DNA of 64,000 nt, taken from positions 544,385 to 608,384 of the forward strand of contig CM039462.1 of NCBI GenBank assembly GCA_022414725.1. The letters are read 5' to 3'. Both the position numbers and the translations under genes were made by a program. The notes beneath the pieces are model-generated. The model saw only the letters and a program-made list of their open reading frames with translations, had not been told where the DNA came from and made no database searches. Position 1 is the first letter of the stretch. Every line of letters starts with the position of its first letter. Source of the stretch: Microglena sp. YARC. Its lineage: Eukaryota > Chlorophyta > Chlorophyceae > Chlamydomonadales > Chlamydomonadaceae. Below, piece after piece: positions 1-9,819 of this stretch.

Positions 1-329
1 GTCCATGCAATGCGACCTTCGATACACACGTCTCCGTTAACGGCACGCTATACGCGAAAAAAACATTACATCCGTCTTTCAACACATTCCAATCTAGCAA
101 AACATCTTGATTCACCAGGTGGAATGATCAGTTCGGTAAGGGGCTCTTCGACCATCTCCTTTTTCCAACGCTCCGGACCACGGGTCTGTTCAATCCAGTG
201 GCTAGAAACACTAGGTGTGGGTCGCAGAGGACGAGATGTGCGTGTGTCGACACAACCGTATCATTGTGAGTGGGGATCTCGTGTGTCCTCGAACATAGTC
301 CCGATGACGAACGCGACCACAGTACCTCG

Positions 330-2240
330 GGACAATCGACCCCATGCACTTCAAAGAGGCGTGGATCGACGAGCTCCACATCTCGTCGAACACTCTCTAC
401 ATCGGGGACACGCCCGTGCTTTGCGCTGATAATGATGCCGTGTCCATCCGCGGACCCGGGGCAAGGCATCACGCTAACGACCACCGGCAATGGGGAGACA
501 TCCCTGGTGTCCGCCAAGGGAGTCAATTAGTGTCGGAAGGGGTGTCACGATGCGTGTATCAGGACCTCTAGGGAGCGAGTTAACATCCAGTCTAGCGGAG
601 CAAGTGGCACCGTGAATTGGGAGCGGAAAAGGAAATTGTGATGACAAGCACCCCTTACGACGATATCAAGTAACATGATCGTAAAGGTGACCTGACTGTA
701 AAGGCACACAATTAACGGTGAACACGCAGACGGTGACGGTGAGGACAATATAATTGTACTTAACTCAGGTGAGATAGGATCAGGTGTCTCAAAGGGTGAG
801 GCAGGATTTTCTATAATAGGGAGATGCTCCCGAATATCAGCTTCTTTTTAGGGAGTCCGGACAACGCGTTCGTAATAAGGTCCGCTAGGCTCCCTCACAC
901 CCACAGCGACCGAGACATTTGCACGAAACGCAAACAATATATCTAGTGGAACATTAGCGTTGCTAGAGGAGGAAACGGGAGTCTCCTATCCGTACCGAAC
1001 AGAAAACCGGCTCAGCGATAATGCTACGATGAGCAACTTGACGACCATAGGAGCATGATCAGGTAACGGAAGCGGCTTACCGCCTTGAACGCAAACAATA
1101 TTTCCGTGAAACATTAGAGGTTGATAGAGGAGGAACGGGGGTCTTCCACCAAGTACCGGCAGGTAGTGTTGTCCTTGAGTAGTTCTCCAACGTTTACGGG
1201 AACAGCTAACTTTGCATCTCTAACAACTTCTGGGCCTTCGACGATAAATGTAACATGACCTTCGGAACTGGTGTCAATCTATTTGTAAACCCTAACGATT
1301 CCGTGACTGCTCCAGGGTACTCTTGGGATACTGATACAAATACCGGAATGTATCGTGTTGCGGCAGATACAATAGGGTTTGCTGTAGGCGGGGTCAATAA
1401 AGCTACTATAAACAGCACGGGGATAGTGGGTAGCGGAGCTAATATACACCAGTTTAAGTGCTGCCAACATATCCAGTGGAATATTAGCGATTGTTAATGG
1501 AGGCACGGGAGTCAGTACTGGCTAGGTGGTGCCCTGAACGCAAACAATATATCCAGTGGACACATTGGCGGTGTTGTTAGAAGGCGCACAGGGGTCACCC
1601 TTAGTACCGGAACCGGGAGCAACGTGTTGAGCGACAACGCAACTATGAGCAACTTGACGACCATAGGAGCATGATCAGCGGTAACGGTGTCGGACTTACC
1701 GCATTGAACGCAAACAACATATCCAGTGGAACATTAGCGGTTGATAGAGGAGGAACGGGGTATCCGTCAGTACCGGAACAGGTAGTGTTGTTTGAGTGTT
1801 TCTCCAACGTTTACTGAACAACTAACTTTGCATCTCTAACAACTTCCAATCTGGATGTGGGTGGTCTTACGACACTGAAATGGGAAGTGTATGTGTCTTG
1901 ATACATTGACTGTGGGTGTTGGTGTTGGAGATACTGTTTACCCACTACATATAAAGACAGGTGTGGATAACGTATCCCTGTTCAGTGTGGGCGATTGGGC
2001 GTCATGTACTCCGACCATTCGCACCAAGTCGGGATGTGCTCCCGATTCCGGATGCATTGGAACGTGTGGGACGCCTTCGAGGGTATACGTTTCATAAAGG
2101 AATGGTGACGAAACACGTCGTAGTTGTGGTCTCATTGCACAGGAACTATTGGATGTCTTGCCTGAAGCTGTGCATGCACATCCGGAATCTGGAATGCTGA
2201 CTGTCGCTTACGGGAATGTAGTGTCTTTTACTTGTGAATG
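330..2240 (+). pseudogene. Decayed phage-tail-fibre-like structural gene
   Basis: No long reading frame survives, but all three forward frames hold pieces of one recognisable protein type. Around 344-430 one frame reads LHISSNTLYIGDTPVL. About 455-530 gives a TTTGNGETSLVSAKGVN-like stretch. At 1255-1440 there is APGYSWDTDTNTGMYR followed by ADTIGFAVGG, the classic tail-fibre and virion-adhesin signature. Between about 940 and 1790 a motif encoding NANNISSGTLAVDRGGTGV recurs at least four times in different frames with small indels. Such repeats are typical of receptor-binding fibre proteins of phages and algal giant viruses. The gene is shredded by many frameshifts and stops, so I call it a pseudogene. 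The true 5' end may lie left of the window. Confidence 0.7.
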
Positions 2241-2414
2241 CGATAAATGAACTTAAGGCACAAGTCGATACTTTATCGTGCACTTAATGCTTGGATGGGT
2301 GCATGAATCCCCCGAATTTTCGCATTGCAAGTTCAATGATCAGACACATATTCGTTTTCTTCCTTTGTCAAAGCACGTTCAAAGGAATAAGAAAAAAACG
2401 CATATATTTGTAAA

Positions 2415-2770
2415 ATGTCTGTAGAAGCTACACATCCACATAAAGAAATCATAGACAGGTTTTCCATATTGTCAAGAGAGATGCGACAAGATAGATGTGG
2501 CAAGAGAGATGCGGATATCTTTATCTTTGAGGCTTTTAGAATGGTGGCCTTGCAAAATGACATCGATGTTTGAATGCGATATGGACTCATTTCCCTACTT
2601 CTGTGTGGTCTTGTGCTTCTGGACATGTGGTTCAAGATCTGTATGAAGAAGAGATGATAGGTACATTAAATGAATTTGCCTTGAAAATACGGTTTATCAT
2701 GGGGGGGAAGTGGCAGCACCAAACATTATCACAAACAGATCCACGACTAAACGTGACATTCGACGATTAA
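2415..2770 (+). pseudogene. Unrecognised small ORF or broken gene
   Basis: An ATG at 2415 opens a 52-codon frame (MSVEATHPHKEIIDRFSIL...) ending at 2573, and an adjacent frame stays open to 2770. Residue composition looks protein-like (short acidic and basic segments, MRQDRCGKRDADIFIFEAF), so this may be one gene broken near 2570. I recognise no family. It lies between the tail-fibre pseudogene and the outer end of the left duplicated arm and has no counterpart in the right arm. Confidence 0.25.
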
Positions 2771-2810
2771 TGCGTCGATTTTTAATGATGAATGGTTGTC
2801 GGAACCAAGC

Positions 2811-3962
2811 TCAAGAAAACTCAAGGCACGTGTTTCTTGATGACAAGTACCGCTCTGTGCGGTCGCTGGAGCGCACAATGATCGTGCTACCACAGAGAAG
2901 CCCCGCATCCACGGTGAACGCATCTATACCCCCGCTCTGTACTAGCATCAGAACATCCTCCATCGCGAAGAAGGGTGCAGGCGCGGACAGACCGTAGTAC
3001 ACGCCGGTGCTGGACTCAAACACCACCGAGCACGGAGCGGAACGGAAGACGGACGAGAGACGCGGGCAGAGCAAGAGGGACACGAACACGGAGTCCAACA
3101 CAGGCGCCTTCACTATCACACGCAAATCGGAAGAATCCAATGAAGGATCAGGATCAGGAACAGGAGGAGGAGGTTTAGGCGGCGGAGACATATCAACTGG
3201 AGCAGGAGGAGGAGGTTTAGGCGTCGGAGACATATCAACGGGAGAAGGAGGATGAGGTTTAGGTGGCGGAGACATATCAACCGGAGCAGGAAGAGGAGAT
3301 TTAGGTGTCGGAGACATATCAACGGGAGAAGGAGGAGGAGGTTTAGGTGGCGGAGACATATCAACGGGAGGAGGAGGTTTAGGAGGCGGATACAATGTCG
3401 TATCAGAAACTGGCGACGAAACGAACTCGCATGTTGGGCAACACGCGTGTGTGAAAGGTTCGTATATGGAGTACGTGCATACTGAGTTGTTGCCGCATAA
3501 CTTAAATGGAGTATTGCAAGGGGGGTTCAAGTGTATGCAGAAAACGCTACCCAATATACTGTCGTAGTTAGACTGGATGTTTGTCACGACGATCTCAGCG
3601 AAACCGGTGTAGTTGCGAAAGTAAATTCCGCCACCCTTGCGGACACCGTTGATAGACACAAGATCCACGCTCCCAGAACAAACGTCAACCGTCTTTATGG
3701 CAACCTTCTGGAATGTCCGACGAAGGGCAGTGCAACAGTCGACACCTGTATCAGGAGAGATGCAGGAATGCGGGAGTACAGTGAAACACATTAAATTATC
3801 GGAAAAAGAGGGCGCAAGAACGTATGGACTACTGCTCGGTGAGCTGCAACTCGGCGGTTTGCAACTTCCTGCAGGGAACCTCGTGTACGCGCACGCAAGA
3901 GATAAAGCAGATAATAGGGACGCCAAAGCGAAGCAAACTATTGCAAGTGATCTTGACATCAA
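2811..3962 (-). CDS. Pherophorin-like secreted hydroxyproline-rich protein, left copy
   Basis: 383 residues. An N-terminal signal peptide (MMSRSLAIVCFALASLL to about residue 26) is followed by a Cys-rich domain of about 160 residues with the pherophorin pattern: CFTV, a CC pair, VSINGV, an NYDSILGSVFCIHL segment and an ACCPTC end. Next comes a Pro-rich rod of about 100 residues built from SPPPKPPPPSPVDM-like units, then a second globular domain with further cysteines. Pherophorins are extracellular-matrix proteins of volvocine green algae with this same head-rod-head layout. The product is expected to be secreted or placed on a virion or cell surface; a wall-binding or wall-mimic role is inference. 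This is the intact copy of a pair whose right-arm partner (57170-58532) is frameshifted and has more rod repeats. Confidence 0.7.
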   Translation of the reverse strand: MMSRSLAIVCFALASLLSALSLACAYTRFPAGSCKPPSCSSPSSSPYVLAPSFSDNLMCFTVLPHSCISPDTGVDCCTALRRTFQKVAIKTVDVCSGSVDLVSINGVRKGGGIYFRNYTGFAEIVVTNIQSNYDSILGSVFCIHLNPPCNTPFKLCGNNSVCTYSIYEPFTHACCPTCEFVSSPVSDTTLYPPPKPPPPVDMSPPPKPPPPSPVDMSPTPKSPLPAPVDMSPPPKPHPPSPVDMSPTPKPPPPAPVDMSPPPKPPPPVPDPDPSLDSSDLRVIVKAPVLDSVFVSLLLCPRLSSVFRSAPCSVVFESSTGVYYGLSAPAPFFAMEDVLMLVQSGGIDAFTVDAGLLCGSTIIVRSSDRTERYLSSRNTCLEFS

Positions 3963-4017
3963 TCAATAAGAAGAAGGCTTACTTACTTACATACATACAT
4001 ACATTTTAAAGTGGGCA

Positions 4018-4182
4018 CAATGGGCGTTCCTGCCTCCCGGCGGATGTTTTGGAATTTCTACTCAGAATTTAGAGACTCCGGAACGACTCGCTAGCCTGAG
4101 ATATCAGCACAGAGGAATCACAATTCTGCTCCATACCATGTTTCGCAACCATTCAAAATCCGCCGGGAGGCTGGAACGCCCA
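4018..4182. mobile_element. MITE, family B (GGGCGTTCCTGCC termini)
   Basis: About 165 bp with inverted ends: it opens AATGGGCGTTCCTGCCTCCC and closes with the complement GGGAGGCTGGAACGCCCATT. The interior has no coding potential. Related copies lie at 52701-52867, 56378-56526 and 57014-57128, and lone ends occur near 4340-4370, 10796 and 56915. The termini and TA-rich flanks fit a non-autonomous IS630/Tc1-type element. Confidence 0.7.
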
Positions 4183-4370
4183 TTCTGTGTTAAAAACTTA
4201 TTTGGTGTGAATCGAAAACGACGTGAATTTGTAAACAACCTATTTCTCCTTACAGTCAAGAATTCAATGCTATTGAGCTGTGCTTCGCTAAGGTGAAGAA
4301 GGACTTTCTTCGTTTGAACTACAGAAATTTTAAAAAATCCGCCGGGAGTAAGGAACGCCCATTCCATCTA
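4183..4370 (+). pseudogene. Internally deleted IS630 transposase remnant
   Basis: Two short pieces of an IS630-type transposase are fused: VNRKRREFVNNLF (helix-turn-helix side) near 4205-4245, then EFNAIELCFAKVKKDF (around the catalytic Glu) near 4258-4310. Both closely match the intact transposase at 15706-16590, on the opposite strand. The middle of the gene is missing. The piece ends at a family B terminus, so this is a deletion derivative that links the MITEs to an autonomous element. The matching right-arm site (56940-57010) is shorter still and lacks the second piece. Confidence 0.65.
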
Positions 4371-4424
4371 TGTAGTGAGCTCTTGGACACGTTGTTTACA
4401 TTACAAACCTTCCTCATACTCCTC

Positions 4425-4508
4425 AAAAAAATATTTGTAGTGAACCACAAAAAAATAATTGTAGTGAACCACAAAAAAATAATTGTAGTGAACCACAAAA
4501 AAATAATT
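4425..4508. repeat. Short direct repeats (GTAGTGAACCACAAAAAAAT)
   Basis: A 24-bp unit containing TTGTAGTGAACCACAAAAAA is repeated about three and a half times. One unit also occurs singly at 33910 and 58670, inside family C MITE remnants, so this is probably a local amplification in an old element. The rest of 4510-5040 holds a hairpin AGCCCTACC..GGTAGGGCT (about 4821-4856) and no gene I can support. Confidence 0.6.
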
Positions 4509-5039
4509 AGCAGGTTTACATTACTAATTCTAAATAAAGTCGTGACTCAAAAACGGTTAAAGTGGTTGACATATATGCCATTAAAGTAAAGGTCAGGTGG
4601 CGTGGGTTAAAGGTTGCAAGGGCCACATGGAGTGACACATGGCACATTAGGTTAAAGGTAATGCTGTTCTTTAACCTCGTGTGACAACATGACTAATACG
4701 GAGAGTGATGTACACGTGGCAAGTACTGACCGGCTAAGTGCTGACGTGGCAACTGTAACGATAAAGTTGCGTCCTTTATCGATACAAACTGTAGCGATAA
4801 AGCTAGGGTAATATAAGGTAAGCCCTACCAAGCAGTGCCAACCTGGTAGGGCTTCGGCCCTGGGGGCCTCGCCTCATCGTTCGAACGCGCAAAGACGCCT
4901 ACCTGCCGGTGGGCAAAAAAACTAAACCGCCAACAAAAGCGTTTAGCAACCATGGCATTTCAGGGTTCTCCTTGTCTAGCTTTAGGGTTTAGGTTTCACG
5001 ATTCCTCGCGAGATAGGCATTTATAGTCTGTAGCTATCT

Positions 5040-5300
5040 ATCAGAGATCTCAGAGATCTCAGAGATATCAGAGATATCAGAGATATCAGTATATCAGTAT
5101 ATCAGCATATCAGTATATCAGTATATCAGTATATCATGATATCAGAATATCAGCATATGATATCAGTATATCAGTATATCAGTATATCAGTATATCAGTA
5201 TATCAGTATATCAGTATATCAGAGATATACTGATATCAGAGATATCAGTATAGTCTGTAGCTATCTATCAGATATATCAGATATATCAGAGATCTCATCA
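5040..5300. repeat. ATATCAGT microsatellite
   Basis: About 260 bp of near-perfect TATATCAG/AGATATCAG repeats, strongly AT-rich and partly self-complementary. The corresponding right-arm site (about 56325-56380) has only about 50 bp of related sequence, so the tract has expanded or collapsed since the arms duplicated. No gene lies in it. Confidence 0.85.
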
Positions 5301-5405
5301 TCATCAGTTGATTGAAGGGGGGAAAACGGGATCATTGATGTAAGGAGGTTTCTTTGATGGACTGGACATTTTGTAGAACCATCAACTCATACTGTTACGC
5401 TGAAT

Positions 5406-6851
5406 CTAGTGCTCCATCAAGCAGAAATCGTTGAAATCATCTTGTAAGGATATTGTGTCAATTTCTCCCCAATTCCTCTTGCAATTCTTGAACATAGTAA
5501 ACACAGTCCCGAAAACATTGTAGTGGGTTTCTGCTGAGACAACATGGTCTTCGTCATCACAGAATGGCGTCGTAGCACCTTGGCCGATACTCGAAAAGAC
5601 GTCGTCACGGTCGAGCACAGTGTCTGTTGTTGCAGGGGTGGGGGCGGTTACGGCTGCAGAGACAACATGGTCTTCGTCATCACAGAATGGCGTCGTAGCA
5701 CCTTGGCCGATACTCGAGAAGACGCCAAGGTCGAGCACATAGTCTGTTGCAGCAGGGGTGGGGGCGGTTACTGCTGCAGAGACAACATGGTCTTCGTCAT
5801 CACAGAATGGCGTCGTAGCACCTTGGCCGATACTCGGAAAGACGCCAAGGTCGAGCACATTGTCTGTTGCTGCAGGGGCGGGGGCGGCTGCAGGGGCGGG
5901 GCCGGCTGCAGGGGAGGGGGCGGCTGCAGGGGCAGGGTCGGCTGCAGGGGCGGGGGCGGCTGCAGGGGCGGGGGCGGCTGCAGGGGCGGGGGCGGCTGCA
6001 GAGGCGGCTGCAGGGGCAGGGGCAGGGACAGGGGCGGCTGCAGGGGCGGTTACTGCAGCATCACTACGAATAGTTCCCAACAACTTTGTAGCCTCGTCCG
6101 CGTAGATTGCGCTCCGGATTCTACGAAGATTGACCAGGAACACAGTCACTGCATTCTTAGGAGAATTCTCAATCAATCCCATTTTGCGCATCTCACTAGC
6201 GACATGTTGTTGTTGTCCATTGGGTCTGCCACCATAGCTTTCCAGCTCTCTGTACAGAACCGCCTTCTTGTACGTTAACGTATCGTGTTTGTACTTGACT
6301 GGCACCACGTCGTCCATCTCGTTGATTTGGTTCGTTGTCCCTTGAATGAGCGCCAGTATTGTACTGCGCACCATGGATTCCCTGCTGACTTGTCCACAAT
6401 TAGGCCCAACGTTCTTGAATCTCTTGAGAACAAACAATTCTCGGACGACCTCCAATACCAGCATATCGTCGGTCAAATCACATGGGCGAGCAAGATACAC
6501 AAGTGTAGGGGCCGGTACATCATGTGCAGTAGCAGTATTGCACGCCGCCTTGCAAGTGCAAAAGTCGTCCTTCACATATGGCCATACAATGACCAGCATG
6601 CAATCGCCACAACGCTGGTCTCCTACCACGAAGCAGCAGACTTCCTTCTCCACATCATCGATAGTCTTCCCATCAAGCTCGGCCAACGCCTCCAATATCA
6701 GAGGGTTGCGTGACGCGTAGTGTCCAGGAGTAATATACGAAGAAGACTCAGCAACCGCGTTCATATCTTCAGGTTTGAGCCATGTTGTTAACCCAGGTAT
6801 GTTCGTATCACGACGCCGGGACTTGGACCTGTTCTGGGACAGGGAATCCAT
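5406..6851 (-). CDS. Ala/Pro-repeat protein with triple C-terminal repeat, left copy (intact)
   Basis: 481 residues, unrecognised family. The N-terminal 250 residues look globular and contain clustered cysteines (VCCFVVGDQRCGDC, FCTCKAACN). A low-complexity PAPAAAPAPAAAP linker of about 60 residues follows. Then a unit of about 40 residues containing IGQGATTPFCDDEDHVV occurs three times, ahead of a short acidic tail ending FCLMEH. There is no signal peptide or membrane segment. The start (MDSLSQNRSKSRRR) is the same in both arms. The right copy (54845-56212) has a premature TGA and a shorter Ala/Pro linker. The acidic repeats and flexible linker suggest a scaffold or interaction protein, which is only a guess. 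Confidence 0.6.
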   Translation of the reverse strand: MDSLSQNRSKSRRRDTNIPGLTTWLKPEDMNAVAESSSYITPGHYASRNPLILEALAELDGKTIDDVEKEVCCFVVGDQRCGDCMLVIVWPYVKDDFCTCKAACNTATAHDVPAPTLVYLARPCDLTDDMLVLEVVRELFVLKRFKNVGPNCGQVSRESMVRSTILALIQGTTNQINEMDDVVPVKYKHDTLTYKKAVLYRELESYGGRPNGQQQHVASEMRKMGLIENSPKNAVTVFLVNLRRIRSAIYADEATKLLGTIRSDAAVTAPAAAPVPAPAPAAASAAAPAPAAAPAPAAAPAPAADPAPAAAPSPAAGPAPAAAPAPAATDNVLDLGVFPSIGQGATTPFCDDEDHVVSAAVTAPTPAATDYVLDLGVFSSIGQGATTPFCDDEDHVVSAAVTAPTPATTDTVLDRDDVFSSIGQGATTPFCDDEDHVVSAETHYNVFGTVFTMFKNCKRNWGEIDTISLQDDFNDFCLMEH

Positions 6852-6974
6852 TGACGATGGAAGATGATGTATGTATGACGATGGAAGATGATGTATGTAT
6901 GACGATGGAAGATGATGACGATGGAAAATGATGACGGTAAGTTTATACTAACAATACAACGAATATCGGCGAAA

Positions 6975-7150
6975 TGCTGTGAATGTGACTGGTAATACAA
7001 CCAATGCGGTTTTGTGTATGGGACCGGCAATACAACCAATGCGGTTTTGTGTATGGGACCGGCAATACAACCAAGTCGATTTTGTGTATGGTGGGGATGC
7101 GGCAATACAACCAATGCGATTTTGTGTATGGTGGGGATGCGGATGCGGTT
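6975..7150. repeat. 35-bp minisatellite, left arm (about 4 units)
   Basis: Units of about 35 bp (core AATACAACCAATGCGGTTTTG) sit between the Ala/Pro protein and the methyltransferase pseudogene. Two units are near perfect and two degenerate. The right arm has about eight at 54490-54765. Short ORFs reading through it are repeat artefacts. Confidence 0.75.
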
Positions 7151-7160
7151 GCGGTTGCTG

Positions 7161-8351
7161 TTATTTATTTCCACCAACAACACCTTTGTAAGCAACAGCG
7201 CCCACAACCATCCAGCCTTTCGGAAAGCCCATGATGGCGGTCTCCACCCACCGGATGTTGATTCGCAGTCGCTCCCGCGCATCGAGGTGATTTCCATGGA
7301 CGTACCCGTTAGAAGCCGCAGTTTCGCTCGCGAGGAATACGCGCGTGGCGAACCGCTTTTCACACGCCTACCATGCGCAGTCCACTCACGTGGCGTGAAG
7401 TGACTGGAGGAGCGCATAGGCGTTGGCCAGATGCTTACTCGCCACAAGCGGTCTTCACCAGGGTAGTACAGACGCGTGTAGAACTCAGCCTTCGCGCGAT
7501 CCAGTGACTCCAAACAAGGACGCACAACAAGAGGATATTGACTCAGACCCACATCGAGTAACCTGCCCATATTAGTAATATTACTAGTACTACTACCAAA
7601 CACAGACCGCATCTCGGTCAGCAAAACAGCGAATGCAAAACGAGCCGCCGATCGCATTTCCCAAGGCCTGCCACTGAAGCGTCAGAGACCGGACATCAGC
7701 ACGAGACTCTGTGCCAGGCGAACGCGTCACGAGGCGAGGCATCTCCGCATCCAATTTTGCAAATGGATAGGACAATGACTGAGAAATCGAAGAGGACAGA
7801 CGGGTCCTGCTCAAGTAAGGGAACAACATACCAGCGTCTTTGTCACGAGCAGCGAGTACCCAAATACGAGACCGGACGTGACGGGCACCCATGTCAGCTG
7901 CAGATAGAATACCATAGCGCACACTAAAACCGCGAGTCTCGAAAGCTTCGCAAATCGCATCCAACCCACGGTATCTCAACGCCGGAGAGTTCTCAAGAAA
8001 GACGGCCCAAACCGAAGGAAGACCGTCCAAAACACGGAATACCTCCCACACAAGTGAAGAACGCGTACCGGACAAACCACCGCCCTTCCCAGCCATAGAA
8101 ACGTCCTGGCAAGGAAATGATGCTGTGATGAGATCGGGGCCGAGAGCAGCTCCGACACGAGAAGAAGACGCAATCACATCCAACGGGTCCAGTGTGGTGA
8201 CATCCGATATGATGGGAATCCCCGGAAACTGAGAGGACAACACACCGCACGCGAAAGAATCGATTTTGCAAAAACAACAAGGACGCGCCTACCCCTTCAA
8301 AGCAACAGCATGCCCACCGATACCACTGAACAGATCCGCGTAAACAAGCAT
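7161..8351 (-). pseudogene. C5-cytosine DNA methyltransferase, broken left copy
   Basis: This is the mirror copy of the intact methyltransferase at 53257-54459. It keeps motif I (DLFSGIGG), motif IV (SFPCQDVS) and ENSP. It is inactivated by a TAG at 8289-8291, about 20 codons after the start, where the right arm has TTG. It also has an 8-bp deletion near 7648 that removes the VPQ of the conserved GNAIVPQ motif X, and a one-base loss near 7345. Catalytic activity from this copy is very unlikely. Confidence 0.9.
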
Positions 8352-8396
8352 GTGTATCAATAATAAATTCAACGGCGGTTTTTTTCACACAAAATG

Positions 8397-8663
8397 TCAC
8401 TTTATCAGATTGAACCGGCAAAAACGGTTCAGGGAAGTCTTGTAAAGGTAATGAACAAGGCGATCGTAGACCTCGTCAGGATTGCTCATGTGCCTGCTAC
8501 CAGAACCACGCTCGAGGTGAGTACGCAGACAATTCCAAATACATTCCACGAAGTACTCATGACGCGAATACCAATCGTCAAGCGACATCACGGAAGGAGA
8601 CCTGGCCATCTTCGGAACCAAAGGAGGAGGATCACGACGCACATGACCTTGAACATGCACCAT
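8397..8663 (-). CDS. Hypothetical 88-aa protein, left copy
   Basis: 88 residues beginning MVHVQGHVRRDPPPLVPK and ending FCRFNLIK; no family recognised. It is basic and probably helical (SLDDWYSRHEYFVECIWNCL). It is almost unchanged in the right arm (52945-53211), and that conservation as an open frame, while neighbours have decayed, is the main argument that it is real. Its start lies about 170 bp from DUF2177 on the opposite strand (divergent), and the methyltransferase start lies just beyond its end. Confidence 0.6.
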   Translation of the reverse strand: MVHVQGHVRRDPPPLVPKMARSPSVMSLDDWYSRHEYFVECIWNCLRTHLERGSGSRHMSNPDEVYDRLVHYLYKTSLNRFCRFNLIK

Positions 8664-8838
8664 ATTATTCTTACTTACTTACACACATATTGTCATGGAC
8701 CCAAAAACCTTTATGCACGAGTGTGCTGAATTCTTACAATGGTGAATCATCAAATCACAATGATTCACCATCACATGATAGACATTTCAAAAAATCCGCC
8801 CATTTGTTCTCAAATTATTTAGTAATACAGTAAATACG

Positions 8839-9195
8839 ATGAAGGACCTTGCGATTGCGCTTGCTTTTTACACGATCACGGAGGCCGTTTGGCTCTTCAG
8901 GATGAAGGGATTTTACGTGGCCCAATTCGCGCGATTCTCTGTGAATCTTGCGGTGCAATCTTGGCTTGCGGTTTGCATGGTGTACGCGTTGCTCTTAGCT
9001 GCAGCATACTTATTGTTGCGCCCGAATCCATCGGTCAGGATGGGCGCATTGTTCGGGGGGACCGTGTACGGCGTGTACAACCTCACGAACAAGGCGACGA
9101 TACCCGGGTACGCGTGGGGGATGGTGGCCGTGGACACCACATGGGGAGCCATAGTTTTCGCCACACTATCTTACAATTTCAAACGTTTCCGCTGA
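8839..9195 (+). CDS. DUF2177 family membrane protein, left copy
   Basis: 118 residues with four predicted membrane spans. The family pattern is clear: an N-terminal AFYTITEAVWL helix, a central MVYALLLAAAYLLL span, then GALFGGTVYGVYNLTNKAT and a C-terminal VDTTWGAIVFATLSY span. DUF2177 proteins are small integral membrane proteins of unknown function found in bacteria and several giant viruses. An ATG at 8839 gives full family length. The right-arm copy is 52267-52623. In this arm the SLATT-like gene follows after about 37 bp; in the right arm a Fanzor element separates them. Confidence 0.8.
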   Translation: MKDLAIALAFYTITEAVWLFRMKGFYVAQFARFSVNLAVQSWLAVCMVYALLLAAAYLLLRPNPSVRMGALFGGTVYGVYNLTNKATIPGYAWGMVAVDTTWGAIVFATLSYNFKRFR

Positions 9196-9231
9196 AAGAA
9201 AAGAAAGAAAACGTTTCCGCTGAAAAAAAGT

Positions 9232-9819
9232 ATGGGAACAAATGTAAGACCCCAAAACATGTCAACACACGTCATCTCAAAAACAAGAGAGTTGCTGCAC
9301 GCGTGGGAAAGGTTCTGCGAACAACAATCTAAAATGCACGATACTGCTCGAGCACACTACAAGTTTTACAACTATATGATCGCAATACCTGCAATCCTCC
9401 TTACAACAATAAGCGGAGCAGGAAGTATAGGAATTTCGAGCAATGACGTAGCATTATCTTACGTAATGGGATCACTTTCACTAACCGCAGGGGCCATGTT
9501 CTCAATCCATCGTTACATGAACATTCCAGAACTACAACAGTTACACGATTTTTACAGCGACGAGTTTCTAAAACTGCGCAATAACATTCGCCTTCATTTA
9601 GTTATCACAGACGACGAAGACAACAAAACGTTCTCTTCACTTGTCGAATTCAGCAAACACATAAAGACCATTCTTGACAACTGCATCGACAAATCACCAT
9701 CATTGCCCCCCATGGTTGTCGGTTTGAAAAAGAAAAGTATGGGGAAGAAGTTCTACTCAAAAAGGATGTTTAACAATGATTCATACGCTTTGTCGAACAT
9801 ACACTCGACGGAATACTAA
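9232..9819 (+). CDS. SLATT-like two-TM protein, left copy
   Basis: 195 residues. An N-terminal helix (LLHAWERFCEQQSKMHDTAR) leads into two adjacent membrane spans (about residues 47-85, MIAIPAILLTTISGAG then YVMGSLSLTAGAMFS), followed by a helical cytoplasmic part. This resembles the SLATT fold, pore-forming two-TM effectors associated with nucleotide-signalling immunity systems; homologues are known in giant viruses. The last residues (HSTEY) are not native: they are read from the terminus of the mobile element that begins at 9802, which also supplies the stop codon. The right-arm copy has a different, presumably original, C-terminus. Confidence 0.55.
   Translation: MGTNVRPQNMSTHVISKTRELLHAWERFCEQQSKMHDTARAHYKFYNYMIAIPAILLTTISGAGSIGISSNDVALSYVMGSLSLTAGAMFSIHRYMNIPELQQLHDFYSDEFLKLRNNIRLHLVITDDEDNKTFSSLVEFSKHIKTILDNCIDKSPSLPPMVVGLKKKSMGKKFYSKRMFNNDSYALSNIHSTEY

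Noticed and set aside
5040..5300. ATATCAG tract as a replication origin
   Set aside because: It is AT-rich and repetitive, but nothing distinguishes it from an ordinary microsatellite and it is largely missing in the other arm.
5544..6278. Plus-strand Gly/Arg/Cys-rich 244-codon ORF
   Set aside because: It is antisense to the Ala/Pro linker and IGQGATTPF repeats of the 481-residue protein, which is conserved in both arms.
6788..7657. 289-codon ORF as an independent protein
   Set aside because: It is the out-of-frame C-terminal part of the broken methyltransferase running into the minisatellite and the start of the next gene.
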